This document shows, piece after piece, positions 1-7,875 of a stretch of DNA of 64,000 nucleotides. The position numbers were made by a program, and so were the translations under genes. The notes beneath the pieces were generated by a model. It did no database searches. It was not told the DNA's origin and worked only from the letters and a program-made list of their open reading frames with translations. Source of the DNA: Mesorhizobium loti (GTDB lineage: Bacteria; Pseudomonadota; Alphaproteobacteria; Rhizobiales; Rhizobiaceae); the NCBI GenBank assembly GCA_002356515.1, contig AP017605.1, positions 62,001-126,000 of the forward strand, given 5' to 3'. Position 1 is the first letter of the stretch, and each line of letters opens with the position of its first letter.

Positions 1-1
1 G

Positions 2-517
2 GTTTTCCTGATCGACGAACTCGACCGCACCGACGAAGCCTTCGAAGCCTTCCTGCTCGAAATCCTGTCCGACTACCAGGTGACGGTGCCCGAACTCGGC
101 ACCATCAAGGCCGAAGAGCCGCCGATCGTCATCATCACCACCAACCGTACCCGCGAGATTCACGACGCGCTGAAGCGGCGATGCCTTTACCACTGGGTCG
201 ATTATCCCAATGCCGAGCGCGAATTGGAGATCGTGCGCCGCAAGGTGCCGCGAGCCAACCAGCGGCTTTCGGCGGAGGTGGTCTCCTTCATCCAGAAGCT
301 GCGCCAGATCGAGCTGTTCAAGGTGCCGGGCGTCGCCGAAACCATTGACTGGGCCGGCGCGCTGACCGAACTCGACAAGGTGGCGCTCGACCCGGAGACG
401 GTGTCCGACACGATCGGCGTGCTGTTGAAATACCAGGACGACATTGCCCGCATCGGCGCGGGCGAGGGCCGGCGCATCCTCGACGAGGTCAAGGCCGAGC
501 TCGCGGCGGCGGAGTAG
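2..517 (+). CDS. MoxR-type AAA+ ATPase, CoxD-like (5' end outside window)
   Basis: Only the C-terminal 171 residues are present; the frame is open from base 2. The fragment opens on a Walker B motif (VFLIDELDR), followed by a sensor-1 region (IVIITTNRTRE) and an arginine-rich segment (ALKRRCLYHWVDYP) typical of MoxR ATPases. In carboxydotrophic cox clusters the CoxD ATPase works with the VWA protein CoxE to mature the molybdenum/copper site of CO dehydrogenase. The next gene is CoxE-like and begins 4 bp after this stop, so the two are almost certainly co-transcribed and act together. The Walker A half lies upstream of the window. A generic MoxR chaperone for another molybdo-enzyme is the alternative. 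Confidence 0.88.
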   Translation, partial: VFLIDELDRTDEAFEAFLLEILSDYQVTVPELGTIKAEEPPIVIITTNRTREIHDALKRRCLYHWVDYPNAERELEIVRRKVPRANQRLSAEVVSFIQKLRQIELFKVPGVAETIDWAGALTELDKVALDPETVSDTIGVLLKYQDDIARIGAGEGRRILDEVKAELAAAE

Positions 518-521
518 CGCG

Positions 522-1772
522 ATGACGGCATCGCGTCCCGACCCCAGAGAGGCGACGGCGGACGGACGCATCGCTGACAACATCGTCTATTTCGCCCGCA
601 CCTTGCGCAAGGCAGGCATGCGGGTCGGGCCGGCCTCCGTCAAGGATGCCATCGAGGCGGTGCTGGCCGCCGGCATCGGCTCGCGCGATGATTTCTACTG
701 GACGCTGCATGCGGTGCTGGTGTCCAGGCACGAGGATCACCCGGTCTTCGACGAAGCCTTTAGACTCTTCTGGAAATCGCGCGAACTGATCGAGAAACTG
801 CTGGCGATGTTTTCGCCGGTGGCGCCTGATGTCCGGGAGAAGCAGAAGCCGCGCGCGGCCGAGAACCGCGTCAGCCGGGCGATGTTCGAAGGCCATCAGA
901 AGAATCAGCCGCCGCAGGAAGTCCCCGAGATCGAAGTCGATGCCCGCTTCACCTTCTCCGGCAACGAGGTGTTGCGCGGCAAGGACTTTGCCCAGATGAA
1001 TGCAACCGAAATGGCGGACGCGAAGAAAGCTATCGCCGAGCTGCGGCTGCCTTTCGACATGGTGCGGACCCGGCGCTTCAAGGCCGATGCGCATGGCCGC
1101 CGCATCGACCCGCGCGCCATGATGCGCTCTGCCGCGCGCACTGGCGGCGAATTGATCCTGCCGAAATTCCGCTCGGCCCGCGAAGTCCATCCGCCGCTGG
1201 TGGTGCTGGCCGATATTTCCGGTTCGATGAGCCAGTACACCCGCATCTTCCTGCATTTCCTGCATGCGCTGACGGAAAAACGCCGCCGCGTCCACACCTT
1301 CGTCTTCGGCACGCGGCTGACCAATCTGACCCGGCAGATGCGCCACCGCGATCCCGATGCGGCCCTGGCCGACTGCTCGGCGGCGGTCAAGGACTGGTCG
1401 GGCGGCACGCGCATCGGCGATACGCTGGCCGAGTTCAACCTGATCTGGTCGCGGCGTGTGTTGGGGCAGGGCGCGGTCGTGCTTCTGATCACCGACGGGC
1501 TGGAGCGCGACGATGTCGCCGGCCTCTCGCAGGAGATGGAGCGCCTGCACAAATCCTGCCGGCGGCTGATCTGGCTCAATCCGCTGCTGCGCTTCGACGG
1601 TTTTCAGGCGCGCGCCCGCGGCGTCAAGGCGATGCTGCCGCATGTCGACGAATTCCGTTCAGTGCACAATCTCGATGCGCTCGCTGACCTCTGCGCCTCG
1701 CTCGACAAGAAGTCGGCACAGTCCGTCGACCCGCGGCGATGGATGGATGCTGGCGCGAAGCACGCCGCGTAG
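522..1772 (+). CDS. coxE: VWA-domain protein, CoxE family
   Basis: A 416-residue protein. The C-terminal half is a von Willebrand A domain with a metal-ion-dependent adhesion motif (LADISGSMS, DxSxS) and a later WSGGTRIGDTL plus LLITDGLERDD segment. The N-terminal half is the charged helical region of CoxE-like proteins. I start it at ATG 522, just after the ATPase stop; an earlier in-frame start at 444 would overlap that gene deeply. CoxE-type proteins pair with a MoxR/CoxD ATPase in metal insertion into molybdenum hydroxylases. The downstream XdhC and MobA-like genes fit a cofactor-maturation operon. Family assignment is firm; the actual client enzyme lies outside the window. Confidence 0.88.
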   Translation: MTASRPDPREATADGRIADNIVYFARTLRKAGMRVGPASVKDAIEAVLAAGIGSRDDFYWTLHAVLVSRHEDHPVFDEAFRLFWKSRELIEKLLAMFSPVAPDVREKQKPRAAENRVSRAMFEGHQKNQPPQEVPEIEVDARFTFSGNEVLRGKDFAQMNATEMADAKKAIAELRLPFDMVRTRRFKADAHGRRIDPRAMMRSAARTGGELILPKFRSAREVHPPLVVLADISGSMSQYTRIFLHFLHALTEKRRRVHTFVFGTRLTNLTRQMRHRDPDAALADCSAAVKDWSGGTRIGDTLAEFNLIWSRRVLGQGAVVLLITDGLERDDVAGLSQEMERLHKSCRRLIWLNPLLRFDGFQARARGVKAMLPHVDEFRSVHNLDALADLCASLDKKSAQSVDPRRWMDAGAKHAA

Positions 1773-1817
1773 CCATATGTTTAGCCACCGGAAAAACAGA
1801 CTCTGAGAGAAGCGATC

Positions 1818-2156
1818 ATGGACGACAGCATCTATCTCGATGAGGCCCGCGACCCGCTGATCATCGCGGAAGGCTGGATGAAGGACGGCAAGGATGTCGC
1901 CATTGCCACAGTGGTCGAGACCTGGGGTTCGGCGCCGAGGCCGGTCGGCAGCCATCTGGTCATCGATGCCGAAGGCAATTTCCACGGCTCGGTCTCGGGC
2001 GGCTGCGTCGAAGGTGCGGTGGTGAGCGAGGCGATCGACGTCATTGGCTCAGGGAAAGCCAAGATGCTCGAATTCGGCGTCGCCGATGAAACGGCCTGGC
2101 AGGTCGGCCTGTCCTGCGGCGGCCGTATCAAGGTTTATGTTGAGAGACTAGGCTGA
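1818..2156 (+). CDS. XdhC/CoxI family protein, N-terminal domain only
   Basis: A 112-residue protein matching the N-terminal XdhC_CoxI domain: VVETWGSAPRPVGSHLVI, then SVSGGCVEGAVVSEA and GLSCGGRIKVYVE, including the SGGCVE and SCGG cysteine motifs. XdhC binds the molybdenum cofactor and hands it, after sulfuration, to xanthine-dehydrogenase-type enzymes. In many bacteria this domain is fused to a Rossmann C-terminal domain; here the Rossmann part is a separate gene 4 bp downstream. An AGAGA-type ribosome site precedes ATG 1818. The split form is also seen in cox clusters. Confidence 0.88.
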   Translation: MDDSIYLDEARDPLIIAEGWMKDGKDVAIATVVETWGSAPRPVGSHLVIDAEGNFHGSVSGGCVEGAVVSEAIDVIGSGKAKMLEFGVADETAWQVGLSCGGRIKVYVERLG

Positions 2157-2160
2157 TCCA

Positions 2161-2865
2161 ATGGATCCTTATGCGCTGAAAACGCTCAACGCCGAACGAC
2201 GCGCCCGCCGTGCGGCGATCCTGGTCACCGATCTCGGTGATGGCCGCGACCGCATCGTGCGTGAGGGCGACCAGGTTGCCGGTGATCTCGGAGCCGCGAT
2301 CGCCAAGGCATTTCGGTCGGGCAATTCCGGTTCCGTCGAGGCGGAAGGGCGAACCTTCTTTCTCAACGCGCATCTGCCGCAGCCGCGCCTCGTGGTGATC
2401 GGCGCCGTCCATATCAGCCAGGCGCTGGCGCCGATGGCCAGGATATCAGGCTATCCCCTGGAAATCATCGATCCGCGCACCGCCTTTGCCACGCCGGACC
2501 GCTTTCCCGATGTCGCCTTGCATGCCGAATGGCCGGAAGATGTGCTGAAGCGCGAGCCGCTCGACAGCTACACCGCACTTGCGGCCGTCACCCATGACCC
2601 GAAGATCGACGATTTCGCGCTGAAGGCGGCCCTTGACGCCAACTGCTTTTATGTCGGTGCGCTCGGCAGCCGCAAGACGCATGCCAAGCGCGTCGAGCGC
2701 CTGCTGGCCTTGGGCGCCACCGCCGACCAGATCGCCCGCATCCACGCGCCGATCGGGCTCGACATCGGCGCCGCCAGCCCAGCTGAGATCGCCGTGGCGG
2801 TGCTGGCGCAGACCATCCACGCCTTCCGCTCGCGCGGCCTAGACGCCAAGGATGCCGTGGCGTGA
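2161..2865 (+). CDS. XdhC family protein, Rossmann (C-terminal) domain
   Basis: A 234-residue protein corresponding to the C-terminal Rossmann-like domain of XdhC. It carries VVIGAVHISQALAPMA at the nucleotide-binding turn, IIDPRTAFATPDRF, YTALAAVTHDPKIDD, YVGALGSRKTHAKR and the closing IGLDIGAASPAEIAVA motif that marks the family. It starts 4 bp after the N-domain gene and its stop overlaps the next GTG start (GTGA), so translation is probably coupled. Role: delivery of molybdenum cofactor to a molybdenum hydroxylase. The turn reads GAVHIS rather than the usual glycine-rich GxGHVG, which may weaken nucleotide binding. Confidence 0.88.
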   Translation: MDPYALKTLNAERRARRAAILVTDLGDGRDRIVREGDQVAGDLGAAIAKAFRSGNSGSVEAEGRTFFLNAHLPQPRLVVIGAVHISQALAPMARISGYPLEIIDPRTAFATPDRFPDVALHAEWPEDVLKREPLDSYTALAAVTHDPKIDDFALKAALDANCFYVGALGSRKTHAKRVERLLALGATADQIARIHAPIGLDIGAASPAEIAVAVLAQTIHAFRSRGLDAKDAVA

Positions 2866-4472
2866 AATTTGGTCCCGTTGCCATTGAAGAGGCCGAAGGC
2901 GCGGTGCTGGCGCATGCCACCACTGCTGGCGAAAAGCGCTTTCGCAAGGCGCACAGGCTGAGCGCCGAAGACGTCTCCATACTCAAGCGGGCAGGGGTCT
3001 CGCAAGTCGTTGCGGCCGTGCTGGCCCCGCATGATCTCGGCGAGGACGCCGCGGCGCAAAGAATTGCCGAGAGCATGAGGTTCAGCGGCATCGAAGTGAG
3101 GCCTGCCGCCACCGGCCGGGTCAATCTCCACGCCAAGGCATCAGGCATCTTCACGGTAGATGCTGCCATGATCGACGCCATCAATGCCGTCGATCCCGCC
3201 ATCACCATTGCGACGCTGGCGCAGCATGCTCCGGTCGAGAAGGGTCAGATGGTGGCGACGGTGAAGATCATTCCTTTCGCGGTCGCCTCCACCCTGGTCG
3301 ATACTGTTACGAAAATCTGTGCCGGCGGCGAGATCTTTGCCGTCAACGCCTATCAGCCGGTGCGCGTCGGTGTCATCCAGACGGTTCTGCCGGGCATCAA
3401 GCCCAGCGTGCTGGACAAGACATTGCGCGTCACCGAAGCGCGGCTGGCGCGCTCGGGCGGCAGGCTGACGGCGGAACGCCGCACGCCGCACGAGATCGCT
3501 CCGGTAGCACAAGCCGCCGCCTCGCTGGCGCGCGACAACGACATGGTGGTGATCTTCGGCGCCTCCGCCATGAGCGATTTCGCCGACGTCGTTCCGGCGG
3601 CGATCGAAATGGCGGGTGGAACAGTTATCCGCGCCGGCATGCCGGTCGATCCCGGCAATCTGCTTGTGCTCGGAACGCTTGCCGGCAAGCGGGTCATCGG
3701 TGCGCCCGGGTGCGCCCGCAGTCCCAAGGAAAACGGCTTCGACTGGGTGCTGGACCGTCTGGTTGCCGGCCTCGATGTCACCGCGAAGGACATCGCCGGC
3801 ATGGGGGTCGGTGGGCTGTTGATGGAAATCCCGACGCGGCCGCAGCCGCGCGAACCGCTGCCGGCCAGGAGCCGGCTCAAGGTCGCCATCGTGCTGCTGG
3901 CGGCTGGCCGGTCGAGCCGCATGGGCGGACCGAACAAGCTCATGGCGCTGTTCGACGGCAAGCCGCTGGTGCGCCGCACCGCCGAGCGCGCGCTCGGCTC
4001 GAAGGCGTCGGGCACGATCGTCGTCACCGGCCATCAGCGCGAACGGGTGCGCGCGGCGCTGGCGGGGCTGAATGTGACCTTCGCCGACAATCCCGATTTC
4101 GCCGATGGCCTCTCCACCTCGCTGAAGGCCGGCATTGCCTATCTGCCCGAAGACATCGCCGGCGCGATGATCGTTCTGGGCGACATGCCTGGCGTTGTGT
4201 CAGACGATCTCGACCGGCTAATCGATGCCTTCCGCAAGGCCGGAGGCAATTCCGTGGTCCGAGCCTCGCATCAGGGCAAACGTGGCAACCCGGTGCTTTT
4301 GCCACGCTCGCTGTTCCCGGCCATCGCCCATCTCGAAGGCGACACCGGTGCGCGCCACCTGGTCGAGGCCGAAGGGCTCGATGTCATCGATGTCGAAATC
4401 GGCGAGGGCGCGTCTGTCGATGTCGACACCCGCGAGGCGCTCGAAGGCGCCGGCGGCGTGCTGCAGGATTGA
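2862..4472 (+). CDS. Fusion of molybdopterin-binding (MoeA/MogA-like) and MobA/MocA-like nucleotidyltransferase domains
   Basis: A 536-residue protein beginning at a GTG that overlaps the previous stop. Residues 1 to about 330 resemble a molybdopterin-binding domain (MVVIFGASAMSDFADVVPAA; PGNLLVLGTL). Residues from about 345 form an NTP-transferase domain opening with IVLLAAGRSSRMGGPNKLM, the MobA/MocA signature, followed by VLGDMPGV. MocA-type enzymes attach CMP to molybdopterin to make the MCD form used by xanthine-oxidase/CO-dehydrogenase family enzymes. Fused to the XdhC genes, this completes an operon that makes and inserts the cofactor. Whether CTP or GTP is used cannot be read directly; the context favours CTP. 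Confidence 0.87.
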   Translation: MKFGPVAIEEAEGAVLAHATTAGEKRFRKAHRLSAEDVSILKRAGVSQVVAAVLAPHDLGEDAAAQRIAESMRFSGIEVRPAATGRVNLHAKASGIFTVDAAMIDAINAVDPAITIATLAQHAPVEKGQMVATVKIIPFAVASTLVDTVTKICAGGEIFAVNAYQPVRVGVIQTVLPGIKPSVLDKTLRVTEARLARSGGRLTAERRTPHEIAPVAQAAASLARDNDMVVIFGASAMSDFADVVPAAIEMAGGTVIRAGMPVDPGNLLVLGTLAGKRVIGAPGCARSPKENGFDWVLDRLVAGLDVTAKDIAGMGVGGLLMEIPTRPQPREPLPARSRLKVAIVLLAAGRSSRMGGPNKLMALFDGKPLVRRTAERALGSKASGTIVVTGHQRERVRAALAGLNVTFADNPDFADGLSTSLKAGIAYLPEDIAGAMIVLGDMPGVVSDDLDRLIDAFRKAGGNSVVRASHQGKRGNPVLLPRSLFPAIAHLEGDTGARHLVEAEGLDVIDVEIGEGASVDVDTREALEGAGGVLQD

Positions 4473-4537
4473 CAAACCCAGGCCGAATTACGCAAGCCTG
4501 CGATATGTTTTTCAATTCACCAGCGTTTGCGCCTCTA

Positions 4538-4691
4538 CCCCCCTCTGGCCTGCCGGCCATCTCCCCCTCAAGGGGGGAGATCCGCAGTTTCGATGGCGGT
4601 TCCCACCTTTCAGCCATGGAGGTTGGCGAAAGCCGAATGCGCATCCAATCTCCCCCCTTGAGGGGGAGATGGCCGGCAGGCCAGAGGGGGG
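4538..4691. repeat. Long inverted repeat (REP/RIME-like), 44-bp arms
   Basis: Arms 4538-4581 and 4648-4691 are exact reverse complements of each other, separated by 66 bp. Each arm holds its own small palindromes (a C-rich/G-rich hairpin and a GGCC-centred one), the build of intergenic REP-type elements. It lies between the MobA-like gene and a secreted hydrolase, and the right arm overlaps the likely N-terminal codons of that hydrolase. A transcript through it could fold into one large hairpin. I see no transposase nearby. Confidence 0.9.
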
Positions 4692-5575
4692 CGGCCACGC
4701 TCCAAGCCCTTCTGATTTCGCTGTTTTTCCTGTTTTCTGCCGGCCAAGCCAATGCGCTCGAGCTAAAGCCCTTCAAGGACGATCTCTTCGCCTACCCAGC
4801 CACGCTCTCGTCCGACAGCAACGGCGCCTACACGGTCATCGACTATCGCGAGATGCGCGACATCAACCAGCGCGACGAGGTGCCGGAGAAGCGCGTGCAC
4901 CCTCAATACACCGACACCAGCGTGCGCAAGGTGCAGCAGGATCTGATGCTGAAGACGGACGCCGGCGATGTCCGGCATGTCGCCGTCGGCAAGACGCAAG
5001 GGGCGGGCATCATCGTGCTTTACCTGCACGGGCAGGGCGGCAGCCGCAAACAGGGCGTCGACGACTTCACCTTCGGCGGCAATTTCAACCGCATCAAGAA
5101 TTTAATGGCCGGCAATAGCGGGCTCTATCTGTCTCCGGATTTTCCCGATTTCGGCGACAAGGGCGCCGCGCAGGTCGCGGCCTTGATCGATCACTACGCC
5201 GAACAGTCGCCGGGCGCGAAAATCTTCGTCGCCTGCGGCTCGATGGGCGGCGCGCTGTGCTGGAAGCTTGCCGCCCGCAACGACACCGGCCGGCGCATCA
5301 ACGGGCTGCTGCTGCTCGGATCTTTGTGGGACGATAGTTTTCTCGCCAGTCCCGCCTTCAGGCGTCATATCCCGGTCTTCTTCGGCCAGGGCAGCCATGA
5401 CGTGGTCTTTCCCATTGCGAACCAGGAAGCCTTCTTTCGTTCCATCATCGCCAGCTCGAAAGCCTATCCCTATCCGACCCGCTTCGTTCGCTTCGAGACC
5501 GGTACGCATGGCACGCCGATCCGCATGGTCGACTGGCGCGGCACGCTGAACTGGATGCTGTCGAAGGCGCCTTGA
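4637..5575 (+). CDS. Secreted alpha/beta-hydrolase-like protein
   Basis: About 312 residues from ATG 4637. A hydrophobic stretch (LLISLFFLFSAG, ending QANA) looks like a signal peptide. The mature part has an alpha/beta-hydrolase layout: VLYLHGQGG near the oxyanion region, a nucleophile elbow ACGSMGGAL (GxSxGG) and a late GTHGTP histidine. The start is uncertain: codons before the hydrophobic core run through the right arm of the inverted repeat and encode low-complexity sequence (SPPLRGRWPAGQRG). No ATG, GTG or TTG lies between the repeat and the hydrophobic core. In-frame ATGs at 4616 and 4505 are alternatives. Substrate unknown. Confidence 0.75.
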   Translation: MRIQSPPLRGRWPAGQRGAATLQALLISLFFLFSAGQANALELKPFKDDLFAYPATLSSDSNGAYTVIDYREMRDINQRDEVPEKRVHPQYTDTSVRKVQQDLMLKTDAGDVRHVAVGKTQGAGIIVLYLHGQGGSRKQGVDDFTFGGNFNRIKNLMAGNSGLYLSPDFPDFGDKGAAQVAALIDHYAEQSPGAKIFVACGSMGGALCWKLAARNDTGRRINGLLLLGSLWDDSFLASPAFRRHIPVFFGQGSHDVVFPIANQEAFFRSIIASSKAYPYPTRFVRFETGTHGTPIRMVDWRGTLNWMLSKAP

Positions 5576-5603
5576 TCGGACGCTGTCTGGAAGCCCTCAG
5601 CGC

Positions 5604-6656
5604 TCAAGGCGCGGTGTTGTAGTCGACGACCGTCTGCGGGTTTTCCTCGCCATCATAGGACGCATCGACGTCATACTGGACCAGCGAGAAATCGCCGTTG
5701 CGGAACAGATAGGTTCCCGAATCGGAGGCATCGCCAACGCCACGCCACTTGTTGAAGGTGGTGATCGTATGGGTGTCAGCATCATAGTCGGAATTGACCG
5801 CCCAGCCGGTCGTCTCGAAGCCGACGATGCTCATGCCCAGCAATTTGCCGTCACTGTCATTGTTCTCGTATCGGATGTCCATCTTGGGCTCGGCGAACTG
5901 CAATTGCCGCACGTCAGACAATTCGTCGGTCATATAGTAGATCGAACTTTCATTGTAGGCCGCGGCCGAGCAGGAAAAATGAAACAGCCGTGTTTCCTTG
6001 TCGGGGGCGCCGGGCTGCGCATCCTTGTCCTTGTATTTGATCGAAAACACCTCGGGCTCAGTGGCCAGAAGATCCTTGTCGCACTGGTTGCCATAGGTCG
6101 CCAGGAAGGCCTTCTTGGCCTGTTCCAGCGCCACGTCCTTCTTCGGCGGCGGCGGGCCGTCGCCGCAGCTTGGCGGCACAGCTTCCTCGAAATCGGCGGT
6201 GGAAGGTTTCAGCGCGCCTTTTTCGATATGGATCGGATCGAAGGGCGGCGCTGCCTGGGCCTGCGCATTCACCTGGCGCAGCGTATAGCAGCCCGCAAAG
6301 ACCTTTTCGCCGCCGCTCTTGTCGGTGGCACGGATGGCGACCGGAACATTGTAGAAGATGCTGCCGGCTGCACCCTCGTCTGAGATGGCGCCCGTCGCGA
6401 CATCGACCTTGTCTGTACCGTCATAGCCCTTGACGAAACTGTCGAAATCTTTAGCCGGCTTTGCATCGCCATAGTAACCCCAGGCCCGGGCGAATTCATG
6501 CCGATTGATGGCGCTGTAGAGCGAGCGGATGACCGCCTCGGCGCTCGAACGGTCATCGACATAGGGCGCTTCAGGCGTGTCGTCGGCGGCGACCGCCGCT
6601 TGGCCAGATATGGCAAGGGAGAAAAGGGCAGTCGCTGCGAGAAGGACGCGTCTCAT
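5604..6656 (-). CDS. Secreted DUF1176-like protein
   Basis: A 350-residue protein with a signal peptide (MRRVLLAATALFSLAISG, then AAVAA). I use the ATG at 6656 because a GGAG site lies just upstream; a longer frame to 6725 would place 23 residues before the signal peptide. The C-terminal half (HFSCSAAAYNESSIYYM, then NKWRGVGDASDSGTYLF) resembles the DUF1176 pattern of a short motif ending in an aromatic beta-rich region. The middle holds a proline-rich PPPPKK segment. Function unknown; probably periplasmic. It converges with the upstream hydrolase gene, 28 bp apart. Confidence 0.75.
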   Translation of the reverse strand: MRRVLLAATALFSLAISGQAAVAADDTPEAPYVDDRSSAEAVIRSLYSAINRHEFARAWGYYGDAKPAKDFDSFVKGYDGTDKVDVATGAISDEGAAGSIFYNVPVAIRATDKSGGEKVFAGCYTLRQVNAQAQAAPPFDPIHIEKGALKPSTADFEEAVPPSCGDGPPPPKKDVALEQAKKAFLATYGNQCDKDLLATEPEVFSIKYKDKDAQPGAPDKETRLFHFSCSAAAYNESSIYYMTDELSDVRQLQFAEPKMDIRYENNDSDGKLLGMSIVGFETTGWAVNSDYDADTHTITTFNKWRGVGDASDSGTYLFRNGDFSLVQYDVDASYDGEENPQTVVDYNTAP

Positions 6657-6797
6657 CGGGAATCTCCGCTCGATAACGGAAATTCTACCATAGCGATTGC
6701 GGCGCCGTGGTGACGCGGAGCCCACGGCGCTTGAAGAATCGTGTGGGGAGGCGCTACGTCCCCTGCGCCGGCGTTCCGACCGGACAGGAGATCTGAC

Positions 6798-7304
6798 GTG
6801 ACCATATCGATGTATGAGGCATCCGTGCCCGTGTTTTCAGCCAGGCTGAAAGCACTTTCCAGTGTACTGGCGGCCGCCGAACAAAATGCGCTTGACCGCA
6901 AGATCGACCCGCAGGTGTTTTTGACGGCGCGGCTTGCGCCGGACATGTTCGCCTTGACCCGGCAGGTGCAGATCGCAACCGACCACGCCAAGGGCACGCC
7001 CTCGCGGCTGGCCGGCCGCGAAGTGCCGAAATACGAGGACAATGAGGCAAGCTTTGCCGATCTGGAAGCACGGATCGCCAAGACGCTGGCGCTTCTGGCG
7101 ACGTTCTCGGTCGCCGATATCGACGGTTCCGACGACAAGGTGATCGAGTTGAAGCTCGGTGGGCGCGAAACGACGTTGGGTGGCATGCAGTATCTGCTGC
7201 ATGTGGCCATGCCCAATTTCTACTTCCACCTCACCACCGCTTACGACATCCTGCGCCACAATGGCGTGCCGCTGGGCAAGGCGACATTCCTGGGATCGCG
7301 TTGA
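6798..7304 (+). CDS. DUF1993 family protein
   Basis: A 168-residue protein from GTG 6798, chosen because AGGAG sits 7 bp upstream. It matches DUF1993: SMYEASVPVFSARLKAL at the start, RLAPDMFALTRQVQIATDHAKG, and LHVAMPNFYFHLTTAYDILRHNG near the end. These are predicted four-helix, DinB-like proteins with no established activity. It is divergent from the DUF1176-like gene and ends 14 bp before a perfect hairpin at 7318-7349. Confidence 0.9.
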   Translation: MTISMYEASVPVFSARLKALSSVLAAAEQNALDRKIDPQVFLTARLAPDMFALTRQVQIATDHAKGTPSRLAGREVPKYEDNEASFADLEARIAKTLALLATFSVADIDGSDDKVIELKLGGRETTLGGMQYLLHVAMPNFYFHLTTAYDILRHNGVPLGKATFLGSR

Positions 7305-7317
7305 GCGGCTGACGTTT

Positions 7318-7349
7318 CGAGATGTCCCGGATCGGTCCGGGACATCTCG
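7318..7349. terminator. Perfect hairpin between convergent genes
   Basis: Arms 7318-7331 and 7336-7349 (14 bp each, starting CGAGATGTCCCGGA) pair perfectly around a 4-base TCGG loop. It sits between the DUF1993 stop (7304) and the DUF1127 stop (7360), so it can serve both strands. Neither side has a run of T, so it is not a classical intrinsic terminator. A bidirectional attenuating hairpin or mRNA-stabilising structure is the likely role. Confidence 0.6.
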
Positions 7350-7359
7350 CGAGATGCAT

Positions 7360-7524
7360 TCAGCGAATGGACATTTCGCGGGCGATGCGCGGAAAATCGG
7401 CGGGCTTGATGCCGATATCGGCGCGATCGGCACTGCTCATCGAATGAAGCAGCGCGAGCGCCGCGCGGTATCTCAGATGTTCCTGCGGGCGCGGCCGGGC
7501 GAACATTTCCGTGAAGAAACCCAT
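7360..7524 (-). CDS. DUF1127-like small protein (54 aa)
   Basis: Short gene reading MGFFTEMFARPRPQEHLRYR... and ending ...FPRIAREMSIR. The core LALLHSMSSADRADIGIKPADFPRIA matches the YjiS/DUF1127 pattern: a leucine-rich helix, then ADIGI and a closing helix. AGGAG lies 8 bases before the ATG at 7524. DUF1127 miniproteins in rhizobia and agrobacteria have been linked to RNA turnover and phosphate or carbon metabolism; that is family knowledge, not shown here. A second member lies at 33017-33178. Confidence 0.85.
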   Translation of the reverse strand: MGFFTEMFARPRPQEHLRYRAALALLHSMSSADRADIGIKPADFPRIAREMSIR

Positions 7525-7695
7525 GATTCAGGCTCCTGGTTGGTCCTCCACGCCAGCCAATATAGGTGAATCGTGACAATTGTGCAGTGCAGCATTTGCA
7601 TGCCTGCTATGTCCGGATGATTTTCATAAAACTTTTTTGCGGCCCACTGAAACTTCCGCGCCGCACGGACCGTAGGCTTCGACGCTGGCACATGG

Positions 7696-7761
7696 CCAGT
7701 TTTTCCTCGCCACTCCTGGCGAATTTCCGGACTGCATGAAAATGCAGTCCGGCTTTTTGTT
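7696..7761 (+). ncRNA. Candidate small RNA with anti-SD-type loop
   Basis: No reading frame fits 7525-7875, yet it contains two consecutive hairpins followed by a U tract. The first (7707-7722) has a 5-bp stem and loop ACTCCT, which exposes a CUCCU sequence complementary to ribosome-binding sites. The second (7727-7752) is a perfect 11-bp terminator stem. A CUCCU loop followed by a Rho-independent terminator is the usual layout of rhizobial trans-acting sRNAs. The 5' end is a guess; I could not recognise a clear promoter, and I cannot assign it to a named family. Confidence 0.5.
7727..7761 (+). terminator. Rho-independent terminator
   Basis: Perfect 11-bp stem (CCGGACTGCAT paired with its complement), 4-base GAAA loop, then CTTTTTGTT. 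This is the strongest intrinsic terminator in the window. It reads on the plus strand with no protein gene ahead of it, so it probably ends a small RNA. Confidence 0.88.
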
Positions 7762-7875
7762 CGAGGCCGGACGCGATCCTTCGAAAACTAAATTCCTCAA
7801 GATCGATGGTATGTATTTTTAACGAGCCGGTTCTATGGTCTGGAAACCTGACAGTCAGGCAAGGGGGAGGCTGAC

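Noticed and set aside
3710..4636. Long upstream extension of the secreted-hydrolase frame into the MobA-like gene
   Set aside because: The extension is arginine-rich shadow sequence of the MobA-like gene and then runs through the inverted repeat; a signal peptide marks the real N-terminus further down.
4538..4691. Insertion sequence or MITE with terminal repeats
   Set aside because: No transposase and no clear target-site duplication could be seen; the internal palindromes fit a REP/RIME-type element better.
7473..7691. 72-codon minus-strand frame over the DUF1127 promoter region
   Set aside because: It has no ribosome site, overlaps the DUF1127 gene in another frame, and its residues show no protein-like pattern.
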